From: Treponema sp.
GTDB taxonomy: Bacteria > Spirochaetota > Spirochaetia > Treponematales > Breznakiellaceae
Assembly: GCA_031266255.1 (NCBI GenBank)
Contig: JAISBK010000119.1
Location: forward strand, 1-16,374
Reading direction: 5' to 3'
Length of the DNA stretch: 16,374 bases
The position numbers and the translations under genes were made by a program. Position 1 is the first letter of the stretch. The number at the start of each line of letters is the position of its first letter. Below the pieces are notes generated by a model, which was given only the letters and a program-made list of their open reading frames with translations, ran no database searches and was not told where the DNA came from. Shown one piece after another: positions 1 through 7,283 of the stretch.

Positions 1-254
1 TAGTCCCCGTAGTCCACATCAAACTCATGGGATGAATACGTCAGCCCGTGAACAAACAGAATAGGCTTTTTGGCAGCTTCATCCGCAGTCTCGTACTTGG
101 CCAGGTACAGACTGATCCCGTTCCGTTCCAGAGGAACCACTTCTTTGAAAACTACCGGGAGCTTGCCGGTCTCCCCGGCACCCCGGGCAAAGACCGGACC
201 AATTACCAGCGCAAAGAGCAATAGAATAAACACCGTTTTTTTGAAGAATTTCAT
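1..254 (-). CDS. Exported alpha/beta hydrolase, N-terminal part (cut by window edge)
   Basis: An 84-residue N-terminal fragment reads off the left edge of the window. The start ATG at 254 follows a strong Shine-Dalgarno sequence (AAGGAGGAAGTT on the minus strand). The first 24 residues form a signal peptide: MKFFKK, a hydrophobic run (TVFILLLFALVIGPVF), then ARGAGE, so the product is probably exported. Near residues 64-70 comes PILFVHG, the beta strand plus His-Gly that forms the oxyanion region in alpha/beta hydrolases (H69, G70), followed by LTYSSHEFD. The catalytic Ser, Asp and His would lie in the missing part, so substrate cannot be judged; lipase/esterase-like or peptidase-like are both possible. 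The gene has its own extended -10 promoter and lies downstream of the hsp20 terminator, so it is probably transcribed separately. Family assignment is fairly sure, function unknown. Confidence 0.72.
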   Translation of the reverse strand, partial: MKFFKKTVFILLLFALVIGPVFARGAGETGKLPVVFKEVVPLERNGISLYLAKYETADEAAKKPILFVHGLTYSSHEFDVDYGD

Positions 255-285
255 AACTTCCTCCTTTATAATATCCTCGTGTTGG

Positions 286-300
286 TATAATCATACCATA
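286..300 (-). promoter_or_regulatory. Extended -10 promoter of the alpha/beta hydrolase gene, inside a small dyad
   Basis: On the minus strand this reads TATGGTATGATTATA, an extended -10 element (TGG followed by TATGAT) about 32 bases upstream of the start codon at 254. No -35 box is visible at the expected distance. The same 15-base pattern recurs at 1106-1120 and 8905-8919. Bases 283-298 form an inverted repeat, TGGTAT-aatc-ATACCA, so the opposite strand also carries an extended -10 (TGGTATAAT). Confidence 0.5.
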
Positions 301-325
301 AGTCCCTGCCAATGCGGTACTAAAC

Positions 326-356
326 AAGCAGCGCCTTGCTTGGCAAGGCGCTGCTT
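326..356 (-). terminator. Hairpin terminator of hsp20
   Basis: A perfect 13-bp inverted repeat (AAGCAGCGCCTTG, five-base loop, CAAGGCGCTGCTT) begins 7 bases after the hsp20 stop codon. On the minus strand it is followed by TGTTTAG, a short and imperfect U tract. Position and stem strength support a Rho-independent terminator separating hsp20 from the hydrolase gene; the weak U tract makes some read-through possible. Confidence 0.75.
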
Positions 357-362
357 ACAGGC

Positions 363-842
363 TTATTTCTTGGTGATGGGGATCATCCGTTTCTGGCTTT
401 CAGTCCGTTTCTTAATCTCCAGGTTCAAGATGCCGTTTTTGAAGTCCGCGGCAATGGTGTCCGGATCGGCGTTTTCCGGCAGCTTGAAGGAACGGGTGAA
501 AGAGGAGCGCCGGCGTTCCCGGATGATAAAGACTTTTTCCTCTTTTTCCGCTGTACCCTTCTTTTCAGAAACATCTCGGGTATTTGAGGCATCCTGCTTG
601 GATTCAATGGTCAGGGTACCGCCGTCCACATGGACTTGGATGTCCTCCTCAGTATAGCCAGGAAGTTCTGCCTCCAATACATAGGCGTTTTTGGTCTCCC
701 GGATATCTATCGCAGGCAGATGGTTAAAAAGCCTCGCCGTAGGAACCAGGGAAGGTTCTCCAAAGAATGACTCGACATACCGATCAAAATCATCCAACGC
801 GTTTTCCAGCATAGCAGGACGATACAAGGTTACTGATTTCAT
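363..842 (-). CDS. hsp20: Hsp20/alpha-crystallin family small heat-shock protein
   Basis: This 159-residue ATP-independent holdase binds unfolding proteins in the cytoplasm and passes them to the ATP-dependent chaperones (family knowledge). The alpha-crystallin domain spans about residues 44-145: PAIDIRET at the start, AELPGYTEEDI at 58-68, and the family signature AADFKNGILNLEIKK at 131-145. The C-terminal tail carries the I-x-I oligomerisation motif as IPI (154-156). The loop at about 81-103 (SKQDASNTRD, then VSEKKGTAEKEEK) is unusually long and charged. The ATG at 842 is supported by AAGGAG at 850-855 with 7-base spacing. A terminator follows directly, so the gene is probably monocistronic. 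No CIRCE operator (TTAGCACTC dyad) is visible upstream, so any heat control must work otherwise. Confidence 0.95.
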   Translation of the reverse strand: MKSVTLYRPAMLENALDDFDRYVESFFGEPSLVPTARLFNHLPAIDIRETKNAYVLEAELPGYTEEDIQVHVDGGTLTIESKQDASNTRDVSEKKGTAEKEEKVFIIRERRRSSFTRSFKLPENADPDTIAADFKNGILNLEIKKRTESQKRMIPITKK

Positions 843-936
843 AACAGATCTCCTTAAAATATAAATGTGTTCGGTGAGGGTTTACCGCTCCGGTTCCCTG
901 GTGGACTTCCGGTAGCTGGTGTTCCCTACCAACATG

Positions 937-965
937 TATATATAAGCAAAAGTCATGCCAACCAA
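937..965 (-). promoter_or_regulatory. Candidate promoter of hsp20
   Basis: On the minus strand TTGGTT (960-965) and TATATA (937-942) are 17 bases apart, giving a leader of about 90 bases before the hsp20 start. The leader can form small hairpins (for example GGTAG/CTACC) but shows no recognised RNA thermometer or CIRCE element. Overlapping TATA-rich hexamers make the exact -10 uncertain. Confidence 0.4.
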
Positions 966-980
966 GGGTACTATATACAC

Positions 981-1009
981 TTTTTGTGAAGCACGGCTCA
1001 TGCTATACT
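981..1009 (+). promoter_or_regulatory. Candidate extended -10 promoter upstream of the 679-residue gene
   Basis: TGCTATACT at 1001-1009 is an extended -10 box; TTTTTG at 981-986 is a poor -35 at 17-base spacing. It would give a leader of about 250 bases before the ATG at 1268. A tandem TATAAGGAAA repeat follows at 1011-1030. It is divergent from the hsp20 promoter, only about 15 bases away. Confidence 0.4.
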
Positions 1010-1267
1010 ATATAAGGAAATATAAGGAAATAAGCTCTTTTCTTTCCAGAACTATGGGCTGACCGGTAGATCCTGCGTCCCCGAATCAAAGGGTATCTTG
1101 CGATATATGGTATCATTTTAATACATACGGGTTATTTTGGAAGTATTACTGTGTTATTATGATACATTTTTTGATGCAGTCCTGGGATCGATGGGTATTA
1201 CGGTACCAGATATAGCAGTAATGGTACTTGCCATATACTCCTTCTTTAGGGCATAGTAGAGTTATTC
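1010..1267. other. AT-rich leader/intergenic stretch before the 679-residue gene
   Basis: No reading frame with a believable start is seen here. The stretch holds a tandem 10-base repeat (1011-1030), a TATGGTATCATTTTA element at 1106-1120, and AT-rich sequence up to the start codon at 1268. The Shine-Dalgarno in front of 1268 is weak (TAGAG at about 1257-1261). Confidence 0.5.
1106..1120 (+). promoter_or_regulatory. Extended -10 element of the recurring TATGGTATnATTwTA type
   Basis: TATGGTATCATTTTA matches the element at 8905-8919 in 14 of 15 positions and the minus-strand element at 286-300 in 13 of 15. It contains an extended -10 (TGG plus TATCAT) with no -35 box and lies about 148 bases before the ATG at 1268. 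It is an alternative or second promoter for that gene. Confidence 0.4.
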
Positions 1268-3307
1268 ATGACTATAAGCCAGGAAGATGCTTTGTACGAT
1301 TTTCTCGAAAATGTTACCCAGCCTTTTACGCCGGAAGATGCAGCCGTTCATATTCGTAAACATAATCACCAGAAAATCGGACGTTTGACGGCAGATATCG
1401 CGTCGTTTATGGATTCTCGGAAGATTGCGTTCCCCTTGGATGCCACAAGATGGCTTTCTCGGCGGGGTTGTTTTGAGACGGTTCGGTTTGTTATCAATCC
1501 AACCCGGCTAGAACTGCTTAACGGCATCTTGATTCCCGGCCATCGCTGTATCCCCTTTGCCAATCCCGTACTTTTCCCCCAGGAATACCAGTTTTATTGG
1601 GAAGGGGTGCTCATCCCCTGTACCACTATTGAAGGGTCGCCGGAAGAATTCTATCCCTATTACAGTATCTATGGGGAAGAGTACGCTCCCCAGTATGTAG
1701 CCCGGGATAACCCTGAGAATGAAGCGGCTTTCAACTATGATCCCTACGATGATCCCTTTGAGGTTTCCATCAAGGTCATGGATATGCGGAACATATACCG
1801 GGAATCCTCTTTTGTGCCCGGGGATCGCTTTATGGTGCGTACCCTGAATTGGAAGGAAGGAAGATTTGAACTCATCCGGGTGGATAAAGATCAGTGGTCA
1901 AAGGCTACTTTACAGGATTGGTACGAGGCGGCTGAACAGGGATTTAGAGCGTCCTTTGAGCAGTTTGGCCCGGGTAATTCTACGGAAGAACAAATCGCCT
2001 TTGCCTATTGGTATGGCGGGGAACGGATGCGGAATGTACCGGCATATTCCTTGGAAGATTTTTTATACGATAAAACCGAAAGCATTGAAATCGCCACCTA
2101 TGGGATTGAAACGCGGTTCTGGTATGCAGGTAAAGAAATCCCCGATCATAAACTCCTTGAAACCAATCAGAACCTGCCGGATCGCAGTGTGATCGAGGAG
2201 CTTCTCTACAAAAAACGAATACCGGTATCGGAATACGTGGTGTTGTCTTATGTACGGGATGCGTTGTTTCGTAATGACGTGGACATGTCCCATATTATTG
2301 CACGGATCATTCCCCCGGTCTTGGGTATCACTGAACGGGAATGGCATTTTCTTGCCGGGTATATTGAGGATGTCCTTGATGAACTCAAGGAGACCTATAG
2401 CCTTTTCAAGGATACTGCGATGGGTCCGATACGGCAGCGGGTGGGAGAACTGCATACCGCGGTGCTTGACTTGACTATCCGCCTTCAAAAAGGGGATATT
2501 GACGGGTCCTGGCTGCCCAAACACACCTTCATCATTCTTTCCCAGATTCAGGGACATGCCGCAGGAGTGCTTGAGGATCTCAGTACCGATGAGGTTCTCC
2601 CAACAGTGGAACTGGAAGCCCTGGATAATTCTCTGGATAGCATGATCGAGACATACGAGGACATCAAAGAATTGATCGATGAAGCCTTGGATAGTTTTAG
2701 GCGGAATAACCTTTCGGTGGTCAAGCTCAAAAGTACCCATACCAAAGAGGGTCGGATCATTCAGGTTGGGATAGGGGGGACCGAGGTGTGGCGCCGTATT
2801 GCCATCCTGGAAACCTGCCGGCTGGGAGATCTGCATCGAATCCTTCAGGCGGTTTTCGGCTGGACCGCGGTCTATAGGTTTCGTTTCCTCTGTTCTGCAC
2901 TTCTGTCGCAACAGTCGGTCAGTCAACCCCTCATCCTCTACCGCGATAGTAAGGACGGGAAGTCTCAGTCGGAAGATCCAGGGCTGGATCTCTCCATAAC
3001 CGTGGAGGCCCTGAGTACGCAGGGTATTACCGAATTATCCTATGAATATGGAACATCCTGGACCGTGAAGATCATCATCCTTTCCCGGCTGGATATTGAT
3101 AAGCAGGAAGCGATCCGGTGTATCGCCGGCGCAGGGGCGGCTCCTCCTGAATCTATTGACGGCCCCGTCCGATTTCGGAAATATATAGCTATGCTTGAAA
3201 AAGGAAGTTTTGCCGAGCGGCAAAAGGTCCTCCATGAATTGGGTCAGCATTTTGATCCTGAAAACTTTGATATGGACGCCTGCAACCAGCGTTTACAGCA
3301 TCTGTAA
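1268..3307 (+). CDS. Protein of unknown function with C-terminal pRiA4b ORF-3-like domain
   Basis: This 679-residue protein has no signal peptide or membrane segment and is probably cytoplasmic. Its last 200 residues resemble the plasmid pRiA4b ORF-3 (IS1096 TnpR-like) family: VVKLKSTH from residue 484, the hallmark VWRRI at 507-511, LGDLHRILQAVFGW at about 518-531, then a C-terminal part with LSYEYGTSWTVKI and GPVRFRKYI matching the family's 'YeYdfGdsW' and 'GPPedcGG..gY' region in relaxed form. The role of that domain is not established. The first 480 residues are not recognised; they are rich in acidic and aromatic residues (FYPYYSIYGEEYAPQY near 120-135) and end in a helical, Leu/Glu-rich section (about 360-480). 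The ATG has only a weak ribosome site. A PTS EIIA gene follows after 33 bases and is probably co-transcribed. Confidence 0.8.
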   Translation: MTISQEDALYDFLENVTQPFTPEDAAVHIRKHNHQKIGRLTADIASFMDSRKIAFPLDATRWLSRRGCFETVRFVINPTRLELLNGILIPGHRCIPFANPVLFPQEYQFYWEGVLIPCTTIEGSPEEFYPYYSIYGEEYAPQYVARDNPENEAAFNYDPYDDPFEVSIKVMDMRNIYRESSFVPGDRFMVRTLNWKEGRFELIRVDKDQWSKATLQDWYEAAEQGFRASFEQFGPGNSTEEQIAFAYWYGGERMRNVPAYSLEDFLYDKTESIEIATYGIETRFWYAGKEIPDHKLLETNQNLPDRSVIEELLYKKRIPVSEYVVLSYVRDALFRNDVDMSHIIARIIPPVLGITEREWHFLAGYIEDVLDELKETYSLFKDTAMGPIRQRVGELHTAVLDLTIRLQKGDIDGSWLPKHTFIILSQIQGHAAGVLEDLSTDEVLPTVELEALDNSLDSMIETYEDIKELIDEALDSFRRNNLSVVKLKSTHTKEGRIIQVGIGGTEVWRRIAILETCRLGDLHRILQAVFGWTAVYRFRFLCSALLSQQSVSQPLILYRDSKDGKSQSEDPGLDLSITVEALSTQGITELSYEYGTSWTVKIIILSRLDIDKQEAIRCIAGAGAAPPESIDGPVRFRKYIAMLEKGSFAERQKVLHELGQHFDPENFDMDACNQRLQHL

Positions 3308-3340
3308 GGTCAAGACAGTAAAGGGGTATAAGGAATCGGT

Positions 3341-3826
3341 ATGAAAAAAAATAGTGAGGAATACGGTCTTATTGACCTGATACAAAGAGGGGGGATATGC
3401 CAGGATATTCCCGGAACTAACCCGTCAGAAGTGTTGACCAACACGATCCAGACCATAACCCTCCCTCCCTCCATTACCCGGGAAGACTTGCTCAAGGCGG
3501 TCCTGGAGCGGGAGGCTCTCATGTCTACTGCCGTGGGAAACGGTATCGCCTTGCCTCATCCCCGGAACCCCCTCATTACCAGTCCGCAGGAACAATTCGT
3601 GAGCATCTGCTTTTTACAGCAGGCGGTGGATTGGAAGGCCCTGGATGGTACGCCAGTGCATACCCTATTACTGATTGTTTCGGCTTCCGCAAAAGCGCAT
3701 CTCCACACGCTTTCCCGAATCACCTTCTTTTGTCAGCAAGAATCGTTCCGTCACCATTTACACAGCCATGCTTCTCTGGAACAAATGAGCGCGCTTATTC
3801 AGGCAATTGAACAGACTTGGCAGTGA
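3341..3826 (+). CDS. PTS EIIA domain protein, fructose/nitrogen-regulatory (PtsN-like) type
   Basis: A single EIIA type-2 domain of 161 residues, the length of free-standing EIIA-Ntr proteins. The phosphorylated histidine is H73 in GNGIALPHPR, the family signature. It follows the usual pattern of TREDLLKAVLEREALMSTAV before the active site and VHTLLLIVSAS after it. No EIIB or EIIC domain lies nearby, which favours a regulatory phosphorelay role over sugar transport (inference). The N-terminal 35 residues (LIDLIQRGGICQDIPG) fit the ptsN-type start. AAGGAA stands 5 bases before the ATG. It is probably the second gene of an operon with the 679-residue protein, and its 3' end overlaps the converging radical SAM gene by 32 bases. 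Confidence 0.9.
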   Translation: MKKNSEEYGLIDLIQRGGICQDIPGTNPSEVLTNTIQTITLPPSITREDLLKAVLEREALMSTAVGNGIALPHPRNPLITSPQEQFVSICFLQQAVDWKALDGTPVHTLLLIVSASAKAHLHTLSRITFFCQQESFRHHLHSHASLEQMSALIQAIEQTWQ

Positions 3827-5270
3827 TCCGATGCCGAATACGTACCCATTCTTCCAGCGCTGTCCCTAGTGCTTTCCGATCAATGCCCCAATTCCGCTGA
3901 AATCGTTTCAAAAGCCAATCCGATAGCGCCATGAACGAACGGAAAACCGCTTCCCCTTCGGGAACTATATCAGGGAGCAGCGCGGTAAAGGCCCCCCGAT
4001 TAACGATAAGCTCCCAAAAACGGGCGAAGTTTTGTAGTTGACCCAGGTCTTCGGGAGAAAGGGCCGCGGTTTCTAAAACCTCGTAGGGCGGTTCCGGGGC
4101 ATAACGCATCTTATAGGTTTCGTTGTACCGAGTAAGGGGGGTTCCAGGCAGGCATTTTAAAATACCCAGCTGAATCTCGGTAGGCCGTACTTGCCACAAC
4201 CGATCAAAGCCCTCGGCAAAGGAACGCATATCTTCCCCAGGAAGCCCTGCAATCAGATCCGCATGAACTATGGCCGTGGTCTTGTGCCTAAGGAAACTAA
4301 GCAGTTCCAGTTCCTGCTCAGGATCACTAGGACGGCCCATGAGGGCTGCGGTCTTCGGGTTAAAAGTTTGGATACCTATTTCCAGACGCAAGGTTCCTGG
4401 GGGAAACCGAGTCACCATTTCCCGTAGTTCCTGTGGAAAACGGGAAGGGAGCATCTCAAAATGAACCCACAGCGGTTGCATAGGACGCGTTCCCTGGGTG
4501 GAACCTTCGAGGTATTTCAAAAACAAGGCCATGATACCCTTGGCCCGGGGTATATCCAGGTTGAAGCTGCGATCCAAGAATTTAAAAGATCGGGCTCCCC
4601 GATCCAGGAGTGTTTGCAGATCGTCAAGCACCCTATCAAGGGGAAATACCCGAACTCCCTTGCTTAAAGAACTCAGACAAAACGCACAAGCCAGGGGGCA
4701 GCCCCGGGAAGACTCCACATACGTCAGCTTGCGCAAGAGATCTGCTTCGGTGTAGAGCCGGTATGCTGAGGCGAGGGAGGAAATATCTACCGGCTGAGGC
4801 TCGATGAATTTGCCCGATAACCGTTTAACCGAAGGAAGCGCCTCAATTCCTGTGCTGGTAGCGCCCGTACCAAGGATGAGTCCGCACATCTCCCGGAAGA
4901 TCCGCTCCCCTTCCCCCTGAACCACCCAATCTGCATAACGGATAAGGGGGGCGTCTGCCTGAAGGTATGACGCCTCTGGTCCGCCCAAGATGATAGACGG
5001 TCTTGGGGAAATACCCACGTCCCAGGCTTTATGCAGGGTATCCAGGAGTTCAACCGTTGCCTTATGGTTCCAAATGGAAACCGACAGTCCCAGGATCCGG
5101 GGGGCTGTAGCAAGAATAGGACTGGTCTTCTCAGCTAAGGGCTGGCGTAGGGCGAACTCCAGCAGTTCCGCCTGAGCTTCGTATTCCCCCAGATTAGCCT
5201 TGAGGAGCCTGAGACCGAGGGAAGGATGGATCCACTTGGCATTGATCGTAGCAAGCAGGATAGGGGTCAC
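3795..5270 (-). CDS. B12-binding-type radical SAM protein with C-terminal DUF4080-like region
   Basis: This 491-residue protein has an N-terminal cobalamin-binding-like Rossmann fold (about 1-135, with GLSVSIWNHKATVELL and IILGGPEAS at 94-101), then a radical SAM domain. The [4Fe-4S] ligands are C191, C195 and C198 in SSRGCPLACAFCLSS, the CxxxCxxC pattern. FKFLDRSFNLD and HADLIAGLPGED are typical downstream core strands. The C-terminal section (YEVLETAALSPEDLGQLQNF onward) resembles DUF4080. The classical DxHxxG cobalamin motif is absent, as is common in this group, so real B12 binding is uncertain. The substrate is unknown. It starts with GTG two bases after the stop of the nucleotidase gene, with no clear Shine-Dalgarno, so translation is probably coupled. 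It is the last gene of the DUF362-led operon. Confidence 0.9.
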   Translation of the reverse strand: MTPILLATINAKWIHPSLGLRLLKANLGEYEAQAELLEFALRQPLAEKTSPILATAPRILGLSVSIWNHKATVELLDTLHKAWDVGISPRPSIILGGPEASYLQADAPLIRYADWVVQGEGERIFREMCGLILGTGATSTGIEALPSVKRLSGKFIEPQPVDISSLASAYRLYTEADLLRKLTYVESSRGCPLACAFCLSSLSKGVRVFPLDRVLDDLQTLLDRGARSFKFLDRSFNLDIPRAKGIMALFLKYLEGSTQGTRPMQPLWVHFEMLPSRFPQELREMVTRFPPGTLRLEIGIQTFNPKTAALMGRPSDPEQELELLSFLRHKTTAIVHADLIAGLPGEDMRSFAEGFDRLWQVRPTEIQLGILKCLPGTPLTRYNETYKMRYAPEPPYEVLETAALSPEDLGQLQNFARFWELIVNRGAFTALLPDIVPEGEAVFRSFMALSDWLLKRFQRNWGIDRKALGTALEEWVRIRHRITAKSVQLPE

Positions 5271-5272
5271 GG

Positions 5273-5914
5273 TTAGAACAAGGAATCAAAAGAACGGAAC
5301 CCTGCAGCACCGAAAAGGTTCAACGTTCCCGTAGCCCATTCTTCCATAGATTCCTTGACCAGATGTTCCACATCCTGCCAAGAATTTGCCCGAGGGCCGG
5401 GAAGCTGCCGATTGGTTGAATTGGTAAAAACAATGGTTTTGCATCCATGGGCCCTCAGTTGGATGATATTGGCAGGGGCGTCATCAATGTAGACGTGAGC
5501 ACCTACCGCGCCCTTATCATTCATAAAACAGATATCCCAATAGGGTATGTCGTACGTATCCAGCCAATCCACGGTCTGAGTAATAGAAGTTTTATGGGAA
5601 TGTTTGAGGAAGAGCCTATGGGTGATTATACGGATCCTGATACCCCGGTTGGAGAGCTTGCGTAAAACTGCGGGAGCATCCTTAAGTGGTTTCATATCCC
5701 GGAACAGGTTCCGCTGGGTTACCGCAAAACGGTGTAGCCGATCATAACCGCCGTATTCAGCAATCCCCCATTCCTCAAGGCCGTAACTTACCTCGGTGGT
5801 GAGGGCTGCTTCTGGCCTCTGCAGCCATTCCGCAGCAATACGGCGCATAGCCCCGTAAAAATCCCCCACCACCCCGTCGAGATCAACCCCTAATATGAAA
5901 CTGCTTTCGTCCAC
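5273..5914 (-). CDS. 5'(3')-deoxyribonucleotidase-like HAD phosphatase
   Basis: This 213-residue HAD-superfamily protein resembles the NT5C/5'(3')-deoxyribonucleotidase family, which removes phosphate from (deoxy)nucleoside monophosphates. Motif I is DLDGVVGDF with nucleophile D11 and acid/base D13; motif II is ITHR (T98); motif III/IV is FMNDKGAVGAHVYIDDAP with K134 and D144/D145. All catalytic positions are therefore present. The start is a GTG, supported by AAGGA at 6-base spacing; no ATG fits better. The gene lies 25 bases downstream of the DUF362 gene and 2 bases upstream of the radical SAM gene on the same strand, so the three form an operon. Substrate specificity cannot be read from the sequence. 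No signal peptide, so cytoplasmic. Confidence 0.85.
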   Translation of the reverse strand: MDESSFILGVDLDGVVGDFYGAMRRIAAEWLQRPEAALTTEVSYGLEEWGIAEYGGYDRLHRFAVTQRNLFRDMKPLKDAPAVLRKLSNRGIRIRIITHRLFLKHSHKTSITQTVDWLDTYDIPYWDICFMNDKGAVGAHVYIDDAPANIIQLRAHGCKTIVFTNSTNRQLPGPRANSWQDVEHLVKESMEEWATGTLNLFGAAGFRSFDSLF

Positions 5915-5939
5915 GCTTGATCCTTGAGTATTACGTATC

Positions 5940-7052
5940 CTACTTCATCGTAAGCAATTCGTAGGTTCCATTACCCAACCCAATCTTTTCTGCATGGCTG
6001 ATCTGGGACCGCCAATCTGTAGTAGGATGAACATCGGTCAGGTGATCATGATGGGTCAGTTCCCGTTCTGAAAGGATGCTGGTACTGATCCCCGGGGCAG
6101 CATTCACCGCATCAATGCAGGCTTTATCCAGGGCAACCGGATCGAAACTTGCAAAGAGACCAATGTCCGGCACCACCGCCGCATCGTTTTCTCCGTGACA
6201 ATCACAATAGGGGGAAACCTGGTTTACCACGTTGATGTGGAAATTGGGCCGTCCTTCTAACACGGCCTTGGTGTATTCCGCCATCTTACAATTCGTGATT
6301 TCATTGCTGATTCCGCTATTATTGGCAATAGCATGGTAATTACATGCCCCCATACACCGGCCGCAGCCCACGCACAGAGCCGGATCTATCCGGGCTTTCT
6401 TGTCTTCTCCAAAGAGAATGGCCTTCTGGTTACAGAATTTGGTACAGACCCGACAACCCATACAGACCTTAGGGTCAACCTCAGGTTTACCTTCGTTGTG
6501 CATCTGCATCTTCCCTGCCCGGCTGCCGCTTCCCATACCGATGTTTTTGATTGCCCCTCCAAACCCAGCCACTTCGTGGCCCTTGAAGTGGCTTAGGGAA
6601 ATGAGGATATCTGCATCCATGATCGCCCGGCCTATCAGTGCGGTTTTACAGTAGATGCCCCCGATAACCGGAACTTCCACGTCATCGGTACCTCTCAGGC
6701 CGTCAGCGATGATGTTCTGACAACCCGTGGACAGGGGAGAATAGCCATTTTCAAAGGCCGCGTCCATGTGGACCAAGGCATTATTACGCCTCCCCACATA
6801 CAAGGTGTTACAGTCGGTGAGAAAAGGCCTACCCCCTAGGGCTTTAATCCGATCTGCCACTGTTTTGGCAAAATTAGGCCGCAAGAAAGCTAGATTCCCC
6901 GGCTCGCCAAAATGTATTTTGATTGCTACGTATTTTTGCTCGAACGGGATCTGTTCGAACCCTGCGGTAATGATGAGCCTTTCCAACTTGACAAGGAGGC
7001 TCTCCCCCACTTTACACCGCATGTTGGTAAAATAAACCTTAGAAGTACCCAT
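5940..7052 (-). CDS. DUF362 domain protein with two [4Fe-4S] ferredoxin clusters
   Basis: This 370-residue protein has a DUF362 domain (about residues 40-180; IKIHFGEPGN, then ISLSHFKGHEVAGFGGAIKN at 151-170) interrupted by a bacterial 2x[4Fe-4S] ferredoxin module. The clusters are bound by C197/C200/C203/C207 (CMGCRVCTKFC) and C227/C230/C233/C237 (CVGCGRCMGAC), each with the proline- or asparagine-type spacing of low-potential ferredoxins. The DUF362 fold resumes with DIGLFASFDPVALDKACIDAV. The family is widespread in anaerobes and often annotated simply as an Fe-S protein; its reaction is unknown. No signal peptide, so cytoplasmic. GAGGG stands 7 bases before the ATG at 7052. It is the first gene of an operon with the nucleotidase and radical SAM genes, driven by the promoter at 7107-7135. 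Confidence 0.92.
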   Translation of the reverse strand: MGTSKVYFTNMRCKVGESLLVKLERLIITAGFEQIPFEQKYVAIKIHFGEPGNLAFLRPNFAKTVADRIKALGGRPFLTDCNTLYVGRRNNALVHMDAAFENGYSPLSTGCQNIIADGLRGTDDVEVPVIGGIYCKTALIGRAIMDADILISLSHFKGHEVAGFGGAIKNIGMGSGSRAGKMQMHNEGKPEVDPKVCMGCRVCTKFCNQKAILFGEDKKARIDPALCVGCGRCMGACNYHAIANNSGISNEITNCKMAEYTKAVLEGRPNFHINVVNQVSPYCDCHGENDAAVVPDIGLFASFDPVALDKACIDAVNAAPGISTSILSERELTHHDHLTDVHPTTDWRSQISHAEKIGLGNGTYELLTMK

Positions 7053-7106
7053 TGTAATGCCCTCTCTTATCTAGGATCCTGAGGTATTCCCGTAAATCCA
7101 TGAGTT

Positions 7107-7135
7107 AAAATAAGGCGATTAAAATGCAATGTCAA
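7107..7135 (-). promoter_or_regulatory. Sigma-70-type promoter of the DUF362 operon
   Basis: On the minus strand a perfect TTGACA (7130-7135) and TATTTT (7107-7112) are separated by exactly 17 bases, leaving a leader of about 50 bases before the ATG at 7052. This is one of the best -35/-10 matches in the window. Confidence 0.7.
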
Positions 7136-7211
7136 GACCTTAGATACCGGCATTTTACCAGGGGAAAATAGTAATCTTTGAAATATCGTTAAGGACATAA
7201 TGAGAAAATTC

Positions 7212-7220
7212 TGGTATACT
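7212..7220 (+). promoter_or_regulatory. Extended -10 promoter of the symporter gene
   Basis: TGGTATACT is an extended -10 box with no good -35. Transcription would start near 7227, downstream of an in-frame ATG at 7200 but upstream of the ATG at 7284, which supports the later start of the symporter gene. Confidence 0.5.
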
Positions 7221-7283
7221 ATCCCCATTATTACCCTCCTGGTAAGCCATACCGGGTGGTACTATGGAATAAGGAGTTATAGT

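Noticed and set aside
79..327. An 82-residue minus-strand frame covering the hydrolase start
   Set aside because: It is shifted relative to the real gene, which has a strong ribosome site at 254, a signal peptide and an FVHG motif; the shifted frame has none of these.
70..657. A 195-residue plus-strand frame over the hydrolase and hsp20 genes
   Set aside because: It is antisense to a clear signal peptide/hydrolase start and to the whole alpha-crystallin domain, and it crosses the hsp20 terminator.
843..936. RNA thermometer or CIRCE operator in the hsp20 leader
   Set aside because: Small hairpins are possible, but no ROSE-type, fourU-type or CIRCE sequence is visible; folding was not computed, so I do not call one.
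2063..2926. A 287-residue open frame on the minus strand inside the 679-residue gene
   Set aside because: It lies wholly antisense to a gene with a recognisable C-terminal domain, has no recognisable motif, and is rich in residues expected from reverse-complement codon bias.
7200..7283. Upstream in-frame start of the symporter, adding 28 residues
   Set aside because: There is no ribosome site before 7200, the extended -10 box lies at 7212-7220 inside this extension, and AAGGAG is ideally placed for the ATG at 7284.
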